Assembly: GCA_026988435.1 (NCBI GenBank)
Contig: JALSLH010000083.1
Location: 1-64,000 of the forward strand
Source: Methylophaga sp.
Lineage (GTDB): Bacteria > Pseudomonadota > Gammaproteobacteria > Nitrosococcales > Methylophagaceae
Length of the DNA: 64,000 bases
Direction of reading: 5' to 3'
Numbering within the stretch: position 1 is the first letter of the stretch; the number at the start of each line of letters is the position of its first letter. Positions 8,212 through 17,363 of the stretch are shown here, one piece after another. The notes under the pieces were generated by a model, which made no database searches, had not been told where the DNA came from, and saw nothing but the letters and a program-made list of their open reading frames with translations. The position numbers and the translations under genes are program-made.

Positions 8212-10119
8212 ATGAACGAAGCTCAATCTAAGCCCGTAGTTTCTCCACGATTACCGAATATAGTCCCTATAATTATTTTTACTTTGATTATAGTGAGCTT
8301 TTTTATTCTGCTCACACAATATATTGAAGATAGCTACAGTAGAGAAGAGATTTTAGAGACCAAGCGAATCAGTGTATATCACCAGCAAGCGGGGATTGCA
8401 GGGAGGATTGTCAGCTCTGCTTTGCAATTGAATAATGCTGATAATGATGTGCAACGAGATATTGCATACACTACAGTTCGAATGGCGATGCAGGATCTAA
8501 AGGCTACACAACAGCAGCAGGTCTCGTTGAGAGAGCAGTTAAGGCGACTAAATGAATCTGACAATATCTTGTCAAGTGAAGGTGTTATTTATGAGCATGT
8601 TGATCAAGTTATTCTTGCTGGCAATGCGTTGTTAGCAGCAATAGAAGCACAACAAATTAATGGCCAGCTAACGTCAAGACTAAACGAGATTTATCAGCAG
8701 TATCAACGCGAAAATAACCGTTTGGTAACTCAGTTGTCTGAGTATTTACAAGAAGAAAGTATTGCACACCAAAAGATTTCTTGGTGGCTCACCTTCTTAA
8801 CAATTGCATTGACCTTTATAGTCAGCCTAGCGATTTATTTTAAAGGTAAAAAGTTAGTGCATAAGCAATTTACTCTCTTGCGAGATGCCAAACAACAGAT
8901 TGAACAGGAAGTCGAACATGTAAAACAAAATGAGCAACTTTTAGCAGAAGAAGCAGAACAAAGAACGTTGCAACAAAACAAATTAAATGCCATTTTGAAC
9001 TCAACGGTTGATGCAATTATTACCATTACGGAAGAGGGCATAATAGACTCATTTAATAAAGCAGCAGTGCAAATGTTTGGTTACCCAGTCGATGCTGTTG
9101 TTGGAAAAAATATAAAAATGTTAATGCCCGAGCCCTATTGTTCTGAACACGATGGCTATCTAGCACATTATCATAAAACAGGTGAGAAAAAGGTTATTGG
9201 GCATATACGTGAAGTGACAGGTCGGCGTATCGATGGTAGCGAGTTTCCCCTTCGTCTATCTGTGAGTGAAACTGCTGAGACTGATCCAAAATTATTTACG
9301 GGTATTATTCGTGATATTACGCAACGTAAAAAGATAGAAGATGAGTTACAAGCCACTTTAACTGAACTCACGCAACAGCAAGCATTACAGCAAGAAGAAG
9401 AACGTATTGCTCGCCATGTATTTGAAAATATAACCGCAAGTAATAACGATCTAATTCCTGAAGTTTCTTTGTGGTGCGAACCGATGGGTACATTTAGTGG
9501 CGATATGATGTTATCTGCCATATTACCCTCTGGTGGCATTCGTATTATTCTTTGTGACTTTACGGGCCACGGTTTACCGGCAGCACTGGGTGCAGTTCCT
9601 GTTTCAACAATTCATAGTGCAATGGCTAAAAAAGGGTTACCACTGCAAATATTGATGAATGAATTGAATAATAAGTTAAATGAATTATTACCTACCGGTA
9701 TTTTCTGTTGCATTGCAGGAATTGATCTTGATTCGAGCCGAACACAAGCCCAAATTTGGAATGCCGGCTTGCCGGAGGTGCTAGTAGTTAATCAAACAGG
9801 CGAAATTACGCAACGTATAGTGTCTAACCATCTTCCTTTAGGGGTGGTGGCTTACAATAAGAACGAACTGAATTGTCGTGAGATTCAGTTAGAAGAGGGT
9901 GACACTATTTATGCTTTGAGTGATGGTTTAACCGAAGCTGAAAATGAAGACGGTGAGATGTTCGGACAAACGCGTTTTGAACAACTTCTTATGAATAAAA
10001 CGGATGAACATGGGCGCTTAACTGAGATCAGAAGTAGTATCGGCAAGTTTGTAGGTAAAGCTGCCGCAACAGATGATGTTTCATTAATTGAAATAAAAAC
10101 ACTGGTCACAGCTGACTAG
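8212..10119 (+). CDS. Membrane-anchored FixL-like PAS / SpoIIE-type PP2C phosphatase
   Basis: This is a signalling protein of 635 residues. Two membrane helices (about 19-40 and 190-210) enclose a helical periplasmic sensor region. A coiled coil follows, then a PAS domain (about 258-375) and a PP2C phosphatase domain of the RsbU/SpoIIE type (about 415-630). The phosphatase metal residues are visible in SGDMM, DFTGHG, SDGLTEAE and TDDVSLIEI. The PAS aligns without gaps with rhizobial FixL over MPEPYCSEHDGYL to REVTGRRIDG. His313 falls on the FixL haem ligand and Arg333 on the FixL regulatory arginine, so haem binding is possible. The target phosphoprotein, perhaps an anti-sigma antagonist, is not encoded nearby. 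Confidence 0.88.
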   Translation: MNEAQSKPVVSPRLPNIVPIIIFTLIIVSFFILLTQYIEDSYSREEILETKRISVYHQQAGIAGRIVSSALQLNNADNDVQRDIAYTTVRMAMQDLKATQQQQVSLREQLRRLNESDNILSSEGVIYEHVDQVILAGNALLAAIEAQQINGQLTSRLNEIYQQYQRENNRLVTQLSEYLQEESIAHQKISWWLTFLTIALTFIVSLAIYFKGKKLVHKQFTLLRDAKQQIEQEVEHVKQNEQLLAEEAEQRTLQQNKLNAILNSTVDAIITITEEGIIDSFNKAAVQMFGYPVDAVVGKNIKMLMPEPYCSEHDGYLAHYHKTGEKKVIGHIREVTGRRIDGSEFPLRLSVSETAETDPKLFTGIIRDITQRKKIEDELQATLTELTQQQALQQEEERIARHVFENITASNNDLIPEVSLWCEPMGTFSGDMMLSAILPSGGIRIILCDFTGHGLPAALGAVPVSTIHSAMAKKGLPLQILMNELNNKLNELLPTGIFCCIAGIDLDSSRTQAQIWNAGLPEVLVVNQTGEITQRIVSNHLPLGVVAYNKNELNCREIQLEEGDTIYALSDGLTEAENEDGEMFGQTRFEQLLMNKTDEHGRLTEIRSSIGKFVGKAAATDDVSLIEIKTLVTAD

Positions 10120-10161
10120 AAAATTTACAATAGCGGCTCATCAGAATTAGTAAACAGTAAA

Positions 10162-11349
10162 ATGACAACAGAATACGACGATAAAGGTTTTGCTACACGA
10201 TCAGTCCGCGCAGGGCAAAAGCGAACTAACGAACGCGAGCAATCTGAACCTATCTTCCCCACATCAAGTTATGTGTTTGATAGTGCAGCGCAAGCTGCTG
10301 CACGCTTTTCGGGTGATGAGTCGGGTAATATCTATTCACGTTTTACCAACCCAACTGTTCGCACATTTGAACAACGATTAGCTTCATTAGAAGGTGCAGA
10401 ATCAGCAGTGGCGACCTCTTCTGGCATGTCCGCGATTTTATCAACGTTTATGGGGCTTTTATCTGCGGGTGATCATATTGTGTCATCACGCAGCATCTTT
10501 GGCACTACGCGTGTTTTATTTGATAAATATTTGGCGAAATTTGGCGTTACAACAGATTATGTTGCTTTAACTGATCTAGAAGATTGGCAACAAGCGATAA
10601 AGCCAAATACCAAAGCCTTGTTTTTAGAAACACCTTCAAACCCATTAAATGAAATTGCTGACTTATCAGCCTTATCTGCATTGGCTAAAGCACACGATTG
10701 TTTACTGATTGTTGACAACTGTTTTTGCACACCCGCATTACAACAACCGATTGCATTAGGTGCTGATATTGTGGTGCACTCTGCAACTAAATATATAGAT
10801 GGGCAGGGGCGTTGTGTCGGCGGTGCGGTAGTGGGCGATGCACAACTTGTGGGTGAAGAGGTCTATGGCTTTTTAAGAAGTGCTGGGCCGACAATGAGCC
10901 CGTTTAATGCTTGGACATTCCTTAAAGGTCTGGAAACGCTGTCATTGAGAATGAATGCCCATTCAGCCGCCGCTTTGCAACTAGCACAATGGTTAGAGCA
11001 GCAGCCACAAATCAATAAAGTATTTTATGCCGGTTTGCCCAGTCATCCGCAGCACGAATTAGCCAAACAGCAACAATCTGCTTTTGGCGGCATTATTGCC
11101 TTTGAAGTAAAAGGTGGCCAATCGGGTGCGTGGACGTTGGTTAATGCAACAAGATGGTTGTCGATTACTGCCAATTTAGGCGATACAAAAACAACAATTA
11201 CACATCCAGCAACGACAACACACAGTCGACTAACGGATGAAGATCGCGAACAAGCTGGAATTAGTGATGGCTTGTTACGTATTTCAGTGGGTCTGGAAAA
11301 TGTAGAAGATATTCAAGTTGATCTGCAACATGGACTTGATTTATTGTAA
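10162..11349 (+). CDS. metZ: MetZ, O-succinylhomoserine sulfhydrylase
   Basis: This PLP enzyme of the Cys/Met metabolism family makes homocysteine directly from O-succinylhomoserine and sulfide, a one-step route in methionine synthesis. The 395 residues match the family. FATRSVRAGQKRT and EQSEPIFPTSSYVFDSA are the usual N-terminal MetZ segments. The Schiff-base lysine is in HSATKYIDGQGRCVGG. It differs from cystathionine gamma-synthase by this set of motifs, but close relatives with other substrates exist. It stands alone, 42 bases behind the phosphatase gene. No SAM riboswitch is seen upstream. Confidence 0.9.
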   Translation: MTTEYDDKGFATRSVRAGQKRTNEREQSEPIFPTSSYVFDSAAQAAARFSGDESGNIYSRFTNPTVRTFEQRLASLEGAESAVATSSGMSAILSTFMGLLSAGDHIVSSRSIFGTTRVLFDKYLAKFGVTTDYVALTDLEDWQQAIKPNTKALFLETPSNPLNEIADLSALSALAKAHDCLLIVDNCFCTPALQQPIALGADIVVHSATKYIDGQGRCVGGAVVGDAQLVGEEVYGFLRSAGPTMSPFNAWTFLKGLETLSLRMNAHSAAALQLAQWLEQQPQINKVFYAGLPSHPQHELAKQQQSAFGGIIAFEVKGGQSGAWTLVNATRWLSITANLGDTKTTITHPATTTHSRLTDEDREQAGISDGLLRISVGLENVEDIQVDLQHGLDLL

Positions 11350-11373
11350 TTGGGTAAAACAATAAAATCACTT

Positions 11374-11480
11374 CGTCATTCCGGTAGTCTTTTAGCCGGA
11401 ATCTGAGTATAAGCAATTCTCTCGCATATCGGTAGCGTGAGCCGGCAAGATCCTCGATAAAAGATCTCGAGGATGACTGA
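11374..11480. repeat. Dispersed CCGG-palindrome repeat, copy 1, in the 309-bp gap after metZ
   Basis: CGTCATTCCGGTAGTCTTTTAGCCGGAATCT is the palindromic core of a repeat family found about ten times in this window. A second half, ending in AGATCTCGAGGATGACTG, gives it an overall inverted form (TCAT...ATGA). The rest of the gap holds AAACTTTGTGCTCTCTGTGCC with its continuation (11499-11536), resembling a short motif seen in many unrelated genomes. I see no gene here. Confidence 0.7.
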
Positions 11481-11658
11481 ACTTTTAAACTACCTTCAAA
11501 AACTTTGTGCTCTCTGTGCCTCTGTGGCGAAACAAGATAAATAACGGCACAAAAACTGCATAAACAAATATAACAAAAGTTAATATATTTTTTGTAATCA
11601 TCTTTAGATTCAGGTGCTTACTTGAACTATATAATAAAAAACAATAGGTTATAAGTTT

Positions 11659-13566
11659 ATGATGCGTTTTATTCAATATATAGTACCGCTTATTAGTTCG
11701 ATTTTTCTGCTGTTTTTCTGTCAGATTTCCGCCGCTGAAACTGATGCTGTGACTGATGTTAGAGTATTAATAGATGTTTCTGGCAGTATGAAACAAAATG
11801 ATCCTAATAATCTTCGCGCCCCAGCATTAAGGCTTATAGTGGGCTTAATGCCTGACAAAGTTATTGCTGGTGCATGGACATTTGGCGAGCATGTAAATGT
11901 CATAGTGCCACACCGAAAAGTTAATGATAGCTGGAAATTAAAAGCACAGCAGCAATCAAAAAAGATTCATTCTCGAAGTCTATTTACAGATATGGAACAG
12001 GTGCTGAACAAGGCAACAGCTGACCAGCAAAATGATAATGAAAAAATCCAACGTAACGTCATCCTTCTTTCCGATGGTTTAGTTGATATTTCAGCTAACT
12101 CTGAACTTAATAAGCAGTCTCGTCAGCGGATCCTTGATGATGTTATTCCAAGATTAAAACAGGCTAACGTAGCTGTGCATACCATTGCATTATCAGAAAC
12201 TGCAGATCATGATTTATTACGAGCAATGTCATTAGCAACTGACGGGTGGTATGAACAAGTAGATAATGCTGATGAATTACAACGTGTTTTTCTGCATTTA
12301 TTCGAAAAAACGATACAACGCGACACAATACCATTGGATGAAAATCAATTTAAAATTGATCAAAGTGTTACTGAAATGACCTTGTTAGTGTTTCGTCAAC
12401 AAGGATCGAAGGCAACCGAATTGGTGTTACCTGATAACTCACGCGTGACGATGGATCAACTTCCAAGCAACATCACATGGCACAATGAAACCAACTATGA
12501 TCTAATTACAATTGAGACGCCATTAATAGGTTCTTGGAAAATTGATGCTCAGGTTGACCCTGATAATCGCGTAATGGTAGTCACTGATCTGAAATTACAT
12601 ACAACAAATTTACCCAATAATATTTTAATTGGTGAAAGTTTTGATTTTGAGGCAAACCTAACTGAAAAAGATCACATAATCGAACGCCAGGATTTTTTGA
12701 AACTGGTTGATGCCCAGTTAAAAGAAGAATCTGAGATTGCGGATTCAATAGAACGAAGCTTAAATTCTCAGCAGGAAAAGGGCATTTATCGTACGCATGT
12801 GGGTGATGATTTTCAACCCGGTCGCAACGATGTAGTCATCACAATGAAAAGTGCAACATTTGAACGGCAGCGCCGCCAAAGTATTAATGTTGTAGCGATA
12901 CCCTTTGAGATCACAGTTGAACGCCTCACCGACCAAGAAACACGTACACATCGCTTAATACTCGTGCCGGATATGAACCTAATAAAAGCAGAAGGTTTAA
13001 CCATAACAGCGATGCTCACAGGGCAAGATGGCAATGAGTGGTCTTATGATGTAATGAAAAATTCCCAGCAAAATTGGCAGTTAACCTTAGCTGAATTAAA
13101 TGAGGATGAGCAATACACCGTAGCATTACAAATTAAAGGTGAGACGGTCAAAGGCCGTAGTTTATTTCTTCAACCAGATCCCATTGCATTGCAAGAACAG
13201 CCTATAGAAAAGTTTGAAGAAGAATTAATAGTCGAAGAACAGGTCATCGATGAAGAACAGCTTGAGCAGAGATCTGATGGCCTAGCAGAGCAAGGCTCAG
13301 ATATCATTAGTGGAGAAGTGAATAATCCGACGATTGAAGAGTTAGTTTTAGACGAGATGGCGGAAGATGCTGATGAACTGTTATTGGTCGAAGATGAGCT
13401 GGATCTTGATTTAGAAGTTGATGCTAAAGAATTGGCAAAAGAAGGGACATCAGCAACACTCAAATTAGCGATAGGAAATGGCGTTATTGTGATATTAGCG
13501 ATTATTGGCATTTTATTATGGCGAAGAAGTCGCGCAAAAAAAACAAACCCTGGAGATCTATTATGA
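11659..13566 (+). CDS. VWA-domain protein, secreted and anchored by a C-terminal helix
   Basis: This protein of 635 residues has an N-terminal signal sequence (about 1-26, ending QISA-AE). A von Willebrand factor A domain follows, with the metal-binding MIDAS motif DVSGS at 39-43 and LSDGLVD near 137. A beta-rich middle region comes next, then a strongly acidic stretch (about 510-600), one membrane helix (about 606-624) and a basic tail. It resembles conserved marine-gammaproteobacterial VWA proteins of unknown role; I cannot name a function. The start may be either of two adjacent ATGs. Its stop overlaps the start of the next small gene in an ATGA arrangement. Confidence 0.85.
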   Translation: MMRFIQYIVPLISSIFLLFFCQISAAETDAVTDVRVLIDVSGSMKQNDPNNLRAPALRLIVGLMPDKVIAGAWTFGEHVNVIVPHRKVNDSWKLKAQQQSKKIHSRSLFTDMEQVLNKATADQQNDNEKIQRNVILLSDGLVDISANSELNKQSRQRILDDVIPRLKQANVAVHTIALSETADHDLLRAMSLATDGWYEQVDNADELQRVFLHLFEKTIQRDTIPLDENQFKIDQSVTEMTLLVFRQQGSKATELVLPDNSRVTMDQLPSNITWHNETNYDLITIETPLIGSWKIDAQVDPDNRVMVVTDLKLHTTNLPNNILIGESFDFEANLTEKDHIIERQDFLKLVDAQLKEESEIADSIERSLNSQQEKGIYRTHVGDDFQPGRNDVVITMKSATFERQRRQSINVVAIPFEITVERLTDQETRTHRLILVPDMNLIKAEGLTITAMLTGQDGNEWSYDVMKNSQQNWQLTLAELNEDEQYTVALQIKGETVKGRSLFLQPDPIALQEQPIEKFEEELIVEEQVIDEEQLEQRSDGLAEQGSDIISGEVNNPTIEELVLDEMAEDADELLLVEDELDLDLEVDAKELAKEGTSATLKLAIGNGVIVILAIIGILLWRRSRAKKTNPGDLL

Positions 13567-13729
13567 GACTTTTGCATGACTTAAGTACGAAAGGAAAATA
13601 TGGAAAAATTTTCTCTGATTCTATTAAAAATGAGCGTAATAGCTGGTTCTTGCACGATTTTTTAATAGAATCAGGGGATATTTTAACTATTTTATCTCGT
13701 GGTTTAATCGTGCAAAGGTCTCATTTAAA

Positions 13730-13733
<4 letters not shown>
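13563..13733 (+). CDS. Unknown 56-residue protein, translationally coupled on both sides
   Basis: It starts with ATG at 13563-13565, overlapping the TGA of the VWA gene, and ends with TGA at 13731-13733, overlapping the ATG of the next gene. This double ATGA coupling is the main evidence that the frame is real. The product starts [15 protein letters not shown] and ends in [16 protein letters not shown]. It has no signal peptide or clear membrane helix, and is mixed basic and hydrophobic. I recognise no family. An in-frame ATG at 13518 lies within the VWA tail and is a less likely start. Confidence 0.65.
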
Positions 13734-14647
<914 letters not shown>

Positions 14648-14674
<27 letters not shown>

Positions 14675-14704
14675 CTGAATCAGTATCAGCACCGACTGAT
14701 TCAG
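14648..14704 (+). promoter_or_regulatory. Candidate programmed -1 ribosomal frameshift signal
   Basis: In order this holds an SD-like GAGG (14648-14651), a 10-base gap, the slippery heptamer A AAA AAG in the correct phase (14662-14668), a 6-base spacer that contains the zero-frame TAG, and a perfect 10-bp stem CTGAATCAGT/ACTGATTCAG (14675-14684 with 14695-14704) around a 10-base loop. This is the layout of the dnaX signal of Escherichia coli. The -1 frame has a stop at 14653-14655, so the frame change must occur within the few bases that hold the heptamer. A homopolymer indel or sequencing error is the alternative. Confidence 0.72.
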
Positions 14705-15081
14705 AGCCTGATAAACAGACAGTTAATACTGATGATGTAGCAGAAAATAGTCATGCGAACAAAGCCGAGACTGATCTTACAAATAAATTAGCAGACTACG
14801 CGAAGAGTGATTGGATAAATAGTAATGCCGATATTTATGGGAAATCAGATAGTGAAAGTATATTAAAACGTTCAGAAGAGGCCGTTTCAGACTTCTCAAC
14901 TGAAGAAGAGAAGCTGACATCAAAAATGTCGGATCTTTTGAAAGAAGCGATAGATGACGACGTTAGTGGTACTCCTGCTTCTGAACCGTCACCATTGCCC
15001 ACAGAAAGTGAAATGGAAAATATGTTAACTGAAATTCGTCAGCTGGAACAAGAAGATATTCAATCATCGGTAGATAAATAG
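14668..15081 (+). CDS. -1 frame extension of the Pro-Glu-repeat protein (137 residues)
   Basis: Read from GAA at 14668 this frame gives [17 protein letters not shown] and runs open to TAG at 15079-15081. No plausible start codon with a ribosome binding site lies at its beginning, so it is best read as the C-terminal part of a 450-residue fusion made by -1 frameshifting at 14662-14668. The composition, rich in Asp, Glu, Ser and Thr, matches the upstream part. Helical segments such as [16 protein letters not shown] and [14 protein letters not shown] occur near its end. No family is recognised. If the frameshift is an assembly error, the whole 13730-15081 region is one ordinary gene. Confidence 0.75.
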
Positions 15082-15212
15082 AGAAAATAATCTATGCTCA
15101 TAGCATATACAAACTGGCGTATCTTTTGCATTAATATACTTATAAACTCATTTATGGCATAGGTAAAATGGGTTAAACAGTATATATAGCGGCTTAAATA
15201 AAGGATATCAGT

Positions 15213-16082
15213 ATGGCTCTCGACCATGTGGCAACAAATAACAATACCGGAAAAATTGGTCCGGAACGGCAAATATTTACTTTTTATATAGAAGACATGA
15301 TGTTTGGTCTTGATGTGGAAAATGTATTGATGTTGGGTCAAGATATCAGTGATATTCAGCGATTGCCTGTTGAAGAGCGAGGCTTTTGTGGTGTGACAAA
15401 GTATCAGGGTACAATTGTTCCTGTATTAGACTTTGCTCACCGCTTAGGTATTGCATCAGGTATGGATGTTAAGTCTGAATTAATAACGACGTTAATAGAT
15501 CGAGAAAAAGATCATATTGAATGGATGAATTCTCTCGAAGTATCAATTAAAACGGGGGCGGCCTTTGTTAAGGCGCTTAATCCCGATGAATGTGCTTTTG
15601 GTAAGTGGTATAACAAGTTTGAAACGCGTGATGAAACCTTAGAAGAATTGCTACAGGTATTCGATGAGCCACATAGAAAGATCCATGCTTTGGGAGAAAA
15701 ATTACTAGCACTGCGTGATAATGATAAGGTAGACGAAGCCTTAGAAATATTACAGCACGAACGTGCTACTACATTGAGACGTTTACGTGCTTTGTTTACG
15801 CGTGCGCGCGATCAAATTCAGGGAGGCATGCGACAAGTACTATTATTTGTGACCTTAGATGGTAAAACACCGCTCTATGCATTGATGATTGATGATATTA
15901 ATGATGTAATCAATTACATGCCCTCGGAACTTCAATCAAGTCGTTCTGGCGCTTTAGGGCTGATTTCAAAAATTGAACATGTGATAGAGGGTATTTTTGC
16001 TCGAGAGAATATGCCTGATTGTTTGTATTTTGATATTAACAAAATGACAGACCTTGATGAGATAATCAAAAAAGTGAGTTAG
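15213..16082 (+). CDS. CheW-like coupling protein with an inserted zinc-binding CZB domain
   Basis: A CheW fold (about 20-95 and 205-285 of 289 residues) is interrupted by a chemoreceptor zinc-binding domain. The CZB ligands are visible as His101 (HIEW), Cys127 (CAFGKW), His154 and His158 (EPHRKIH), the usual three-His, one-Cys set. Such proteins are thought to link receptor arrays and a CheA kinase while sensing zinc or hypochlorite-type oxidation of the zinc site. No cheA or receptor gene is nearby. It follows the Pro-Glu-repeat gene by 131 bases, which contain no other gene, and could belong to the same signalling group. Confidence 0.85.
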   Translation: MALDHVATNNNTGKIGPERQIFTFYIEDMMFGLDVENVLMLGQDISDIQRLPVEERGFCGVTKYQGTIVPVLDFAHRLGIASGMDVKSELITTLIDREKDHIEWMNSLEVSIKTGAAFVKALNPDECAFGKWYNKFETRDETLEELLQVFDEPHRKIHALGEKLLALRDNDKVDEALEILQHERATTLRRLRALFTRARDQIQGGMRQVLLFVTLDGKTPLYALMIDDINDVINYMPSELQSSRSGALGLISKIEHVIEGIFARENMPDCLYFDINKMTDLDEIIKKVS

Positions 16083-16136
16083 TAGCAAATAATTATTATA
16101 ATGAGCCATAAATAGTTTTTAAAGGGTTCAATATAA

Positions 16137-16604
16137 ATGAAACTTTTGCCTTATATCACCGCTGAAGGTATGGCTGTTCTAAACGATGAGCTAGAGGCTA
16201 TTTGGATACGTCGCAGGGATGTAGTTAAAGCTTTATCCGCCGCCGCTGCAGAAGGTGACCGCAGTGAAAATGCAGAATATATTTACCGAAAGAAAGAGTT
16301 GAGAGGCTTAGATCGACGAATTCGGTATTTACAAAAAAGAATGCCTGATTTACGGGTCGTAGCGGTTCCGCCCGATGATGAGACTAAGATTTTCTTCGCG
16401 GCATTTGTACTGTTAGAAAATGAAAAACACACTCGGATTGAATATCGAATTGTCGGTTCTGATGAACGAGACCACCAAAAAAATAATATAAGTATAGAGT
16501 CGCCGCTCGCGCAAGCCTTATTAGGAAAAGAAGTGAATGATGCTGTGCTAATTCATGCACCGGCAGGCGATACAAACTATTTTATTGTTGCTATTCGATA
16601 TTAA
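16137..16604 (+). CDS. greB: GreB-type transcript cleavage factor
   Basis: This RNA polymerase secondary-channel factor stimulates cleavage of backtracked transcripts. The 155 residues align well with GreB throughout. The tip of the coiled coil carries the acidic pair Asp41 and Glu44 in GDRSENAEY. The C-terminal FKBP-like domain shows RIVGSDE, ISIESPLAQALLGKEV and the final IVAIRY. GreA homologues are less similar at LRGLDRRIRYLQKRM, so GreB is preferred. It stands 54 bases behind the CheW-like gene with its own spacing; no link in function is evident. Confidence 0.93.
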   Translation: MKLLPYITAEGMAVLNDELEAIWIRRRDVVKALSAAAAEGDRSENAEYIYRKKELRGLDRRIRYLQKRMPDLRVVAVPPDDETKIFFAAFVLLENEKHTRIEYRIVGSDERDHQKNNISIESPLAQALLGKEVNDAVLIHAPAGDTNYFIVAIRY

Positions 16605-16657
16605 CTATATAATCAAAGGCTCTAACTTCCTTCTAAATATTATGGAATGGATTATTC

Positions 16658-17302
16658 ATGAAGCCAACACTACTCATTGTTGAAGACTCTAAAGCCACAA
16701 GAGAGCGATTAGAAAGCGCTATCGTTGAAGGTGATATGTATGAGCTTATTGCTTCAGTTGGCTCGTTTGAAGAAGCAAAATCTGCTTTGCAAAATCTATC
16801 GCCTGAAATTTTATTAACCGATATTGGCTTGCCAGACGGCAATGGCATTGATCTTATTCATATGCTTAAATTGCCTGCAATAAAAACATCTTTAGCGATT
16901 GTCATTACTGTTTTTGGTGATGCAGAACATGTCATTACGGCCTTAAAAGCCGGAGCTTCAGGTTATATATTGAAAGATGATGACTTTATGGGAATTAATA
17001 ATGCAATTACCTGTATGGTCAATGGCGGTTCGCCCATCAGCCCAACAATAGCACGTTACTTGTTAACAGAACTATCAATGCCGACACAAACAGAATCAGG
17101 CGAAAAACATGGTGATTTAAGTGCACGTGAGCATGAGATTTTACTGTTGGTAAGTAAAGGTTATACGTCAAAAGAGATTGGTGATATTCTGGAATTATCG
17201 TTTCACACTATTAATGGCTATGTTAAGAACTTGTATAAAAAACTTTCTGTTAACAGCAGAACAGAAGCCATTTATGAAGCCACTAGAAAAGGCATAATTT
17301 AG
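16658..17302 (+). CDS. NarL/LuxR-type response regulator
   Basis: This regulator has 214 residues: a receiver domain with the phosphorylated Asp55 (LLTDIGLPDGNG), acidic pocket ED (9-10) and the KAGASGYILKDD segment, then a LuxR-type helix-turn-helix (LSAREHEILLLVSKGYTSKEIGDIL). The class matches the NarX-type kinase at 20276, and the two flank a TonB receptor and a binding protein on the same strand, so they probably form one two-component pair. Target promoters are unknown; the receptor gene 61 bases downstream is the first candidate. Confidence 0.9.
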   Translation: MKPTLLIVEDSKATRERLESAIVEGDMYELIASVGSFEEAKSALQNLSPEILLTDIGLPDGNGIDLIHMLKLPAIKTSLAIVITVFGDAEHVITALKAGASGYILKDDDFMGINNAITCMVNGGSPISPTIARYLLTELSMPTQTESGEKHGDLSAREHEILLLVSKGYTSKEIGDILELSFHTINGYVKNLYKKLSVNSRTEAIYEATRKGII

Positions 17303-17363
17303 GAACTAGAGTGAGAGTAAATGTAGCGCGATTTTAATGCTTAAAATCTCTTAAGGAATCAAA

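Noticed and set aside
13518-13562. Upstream start for the 56-residue gene
   Set aside because: It would overlap the VWA tail by 49 bases; the ATG at 13563 gives a tight ATGA coupling.
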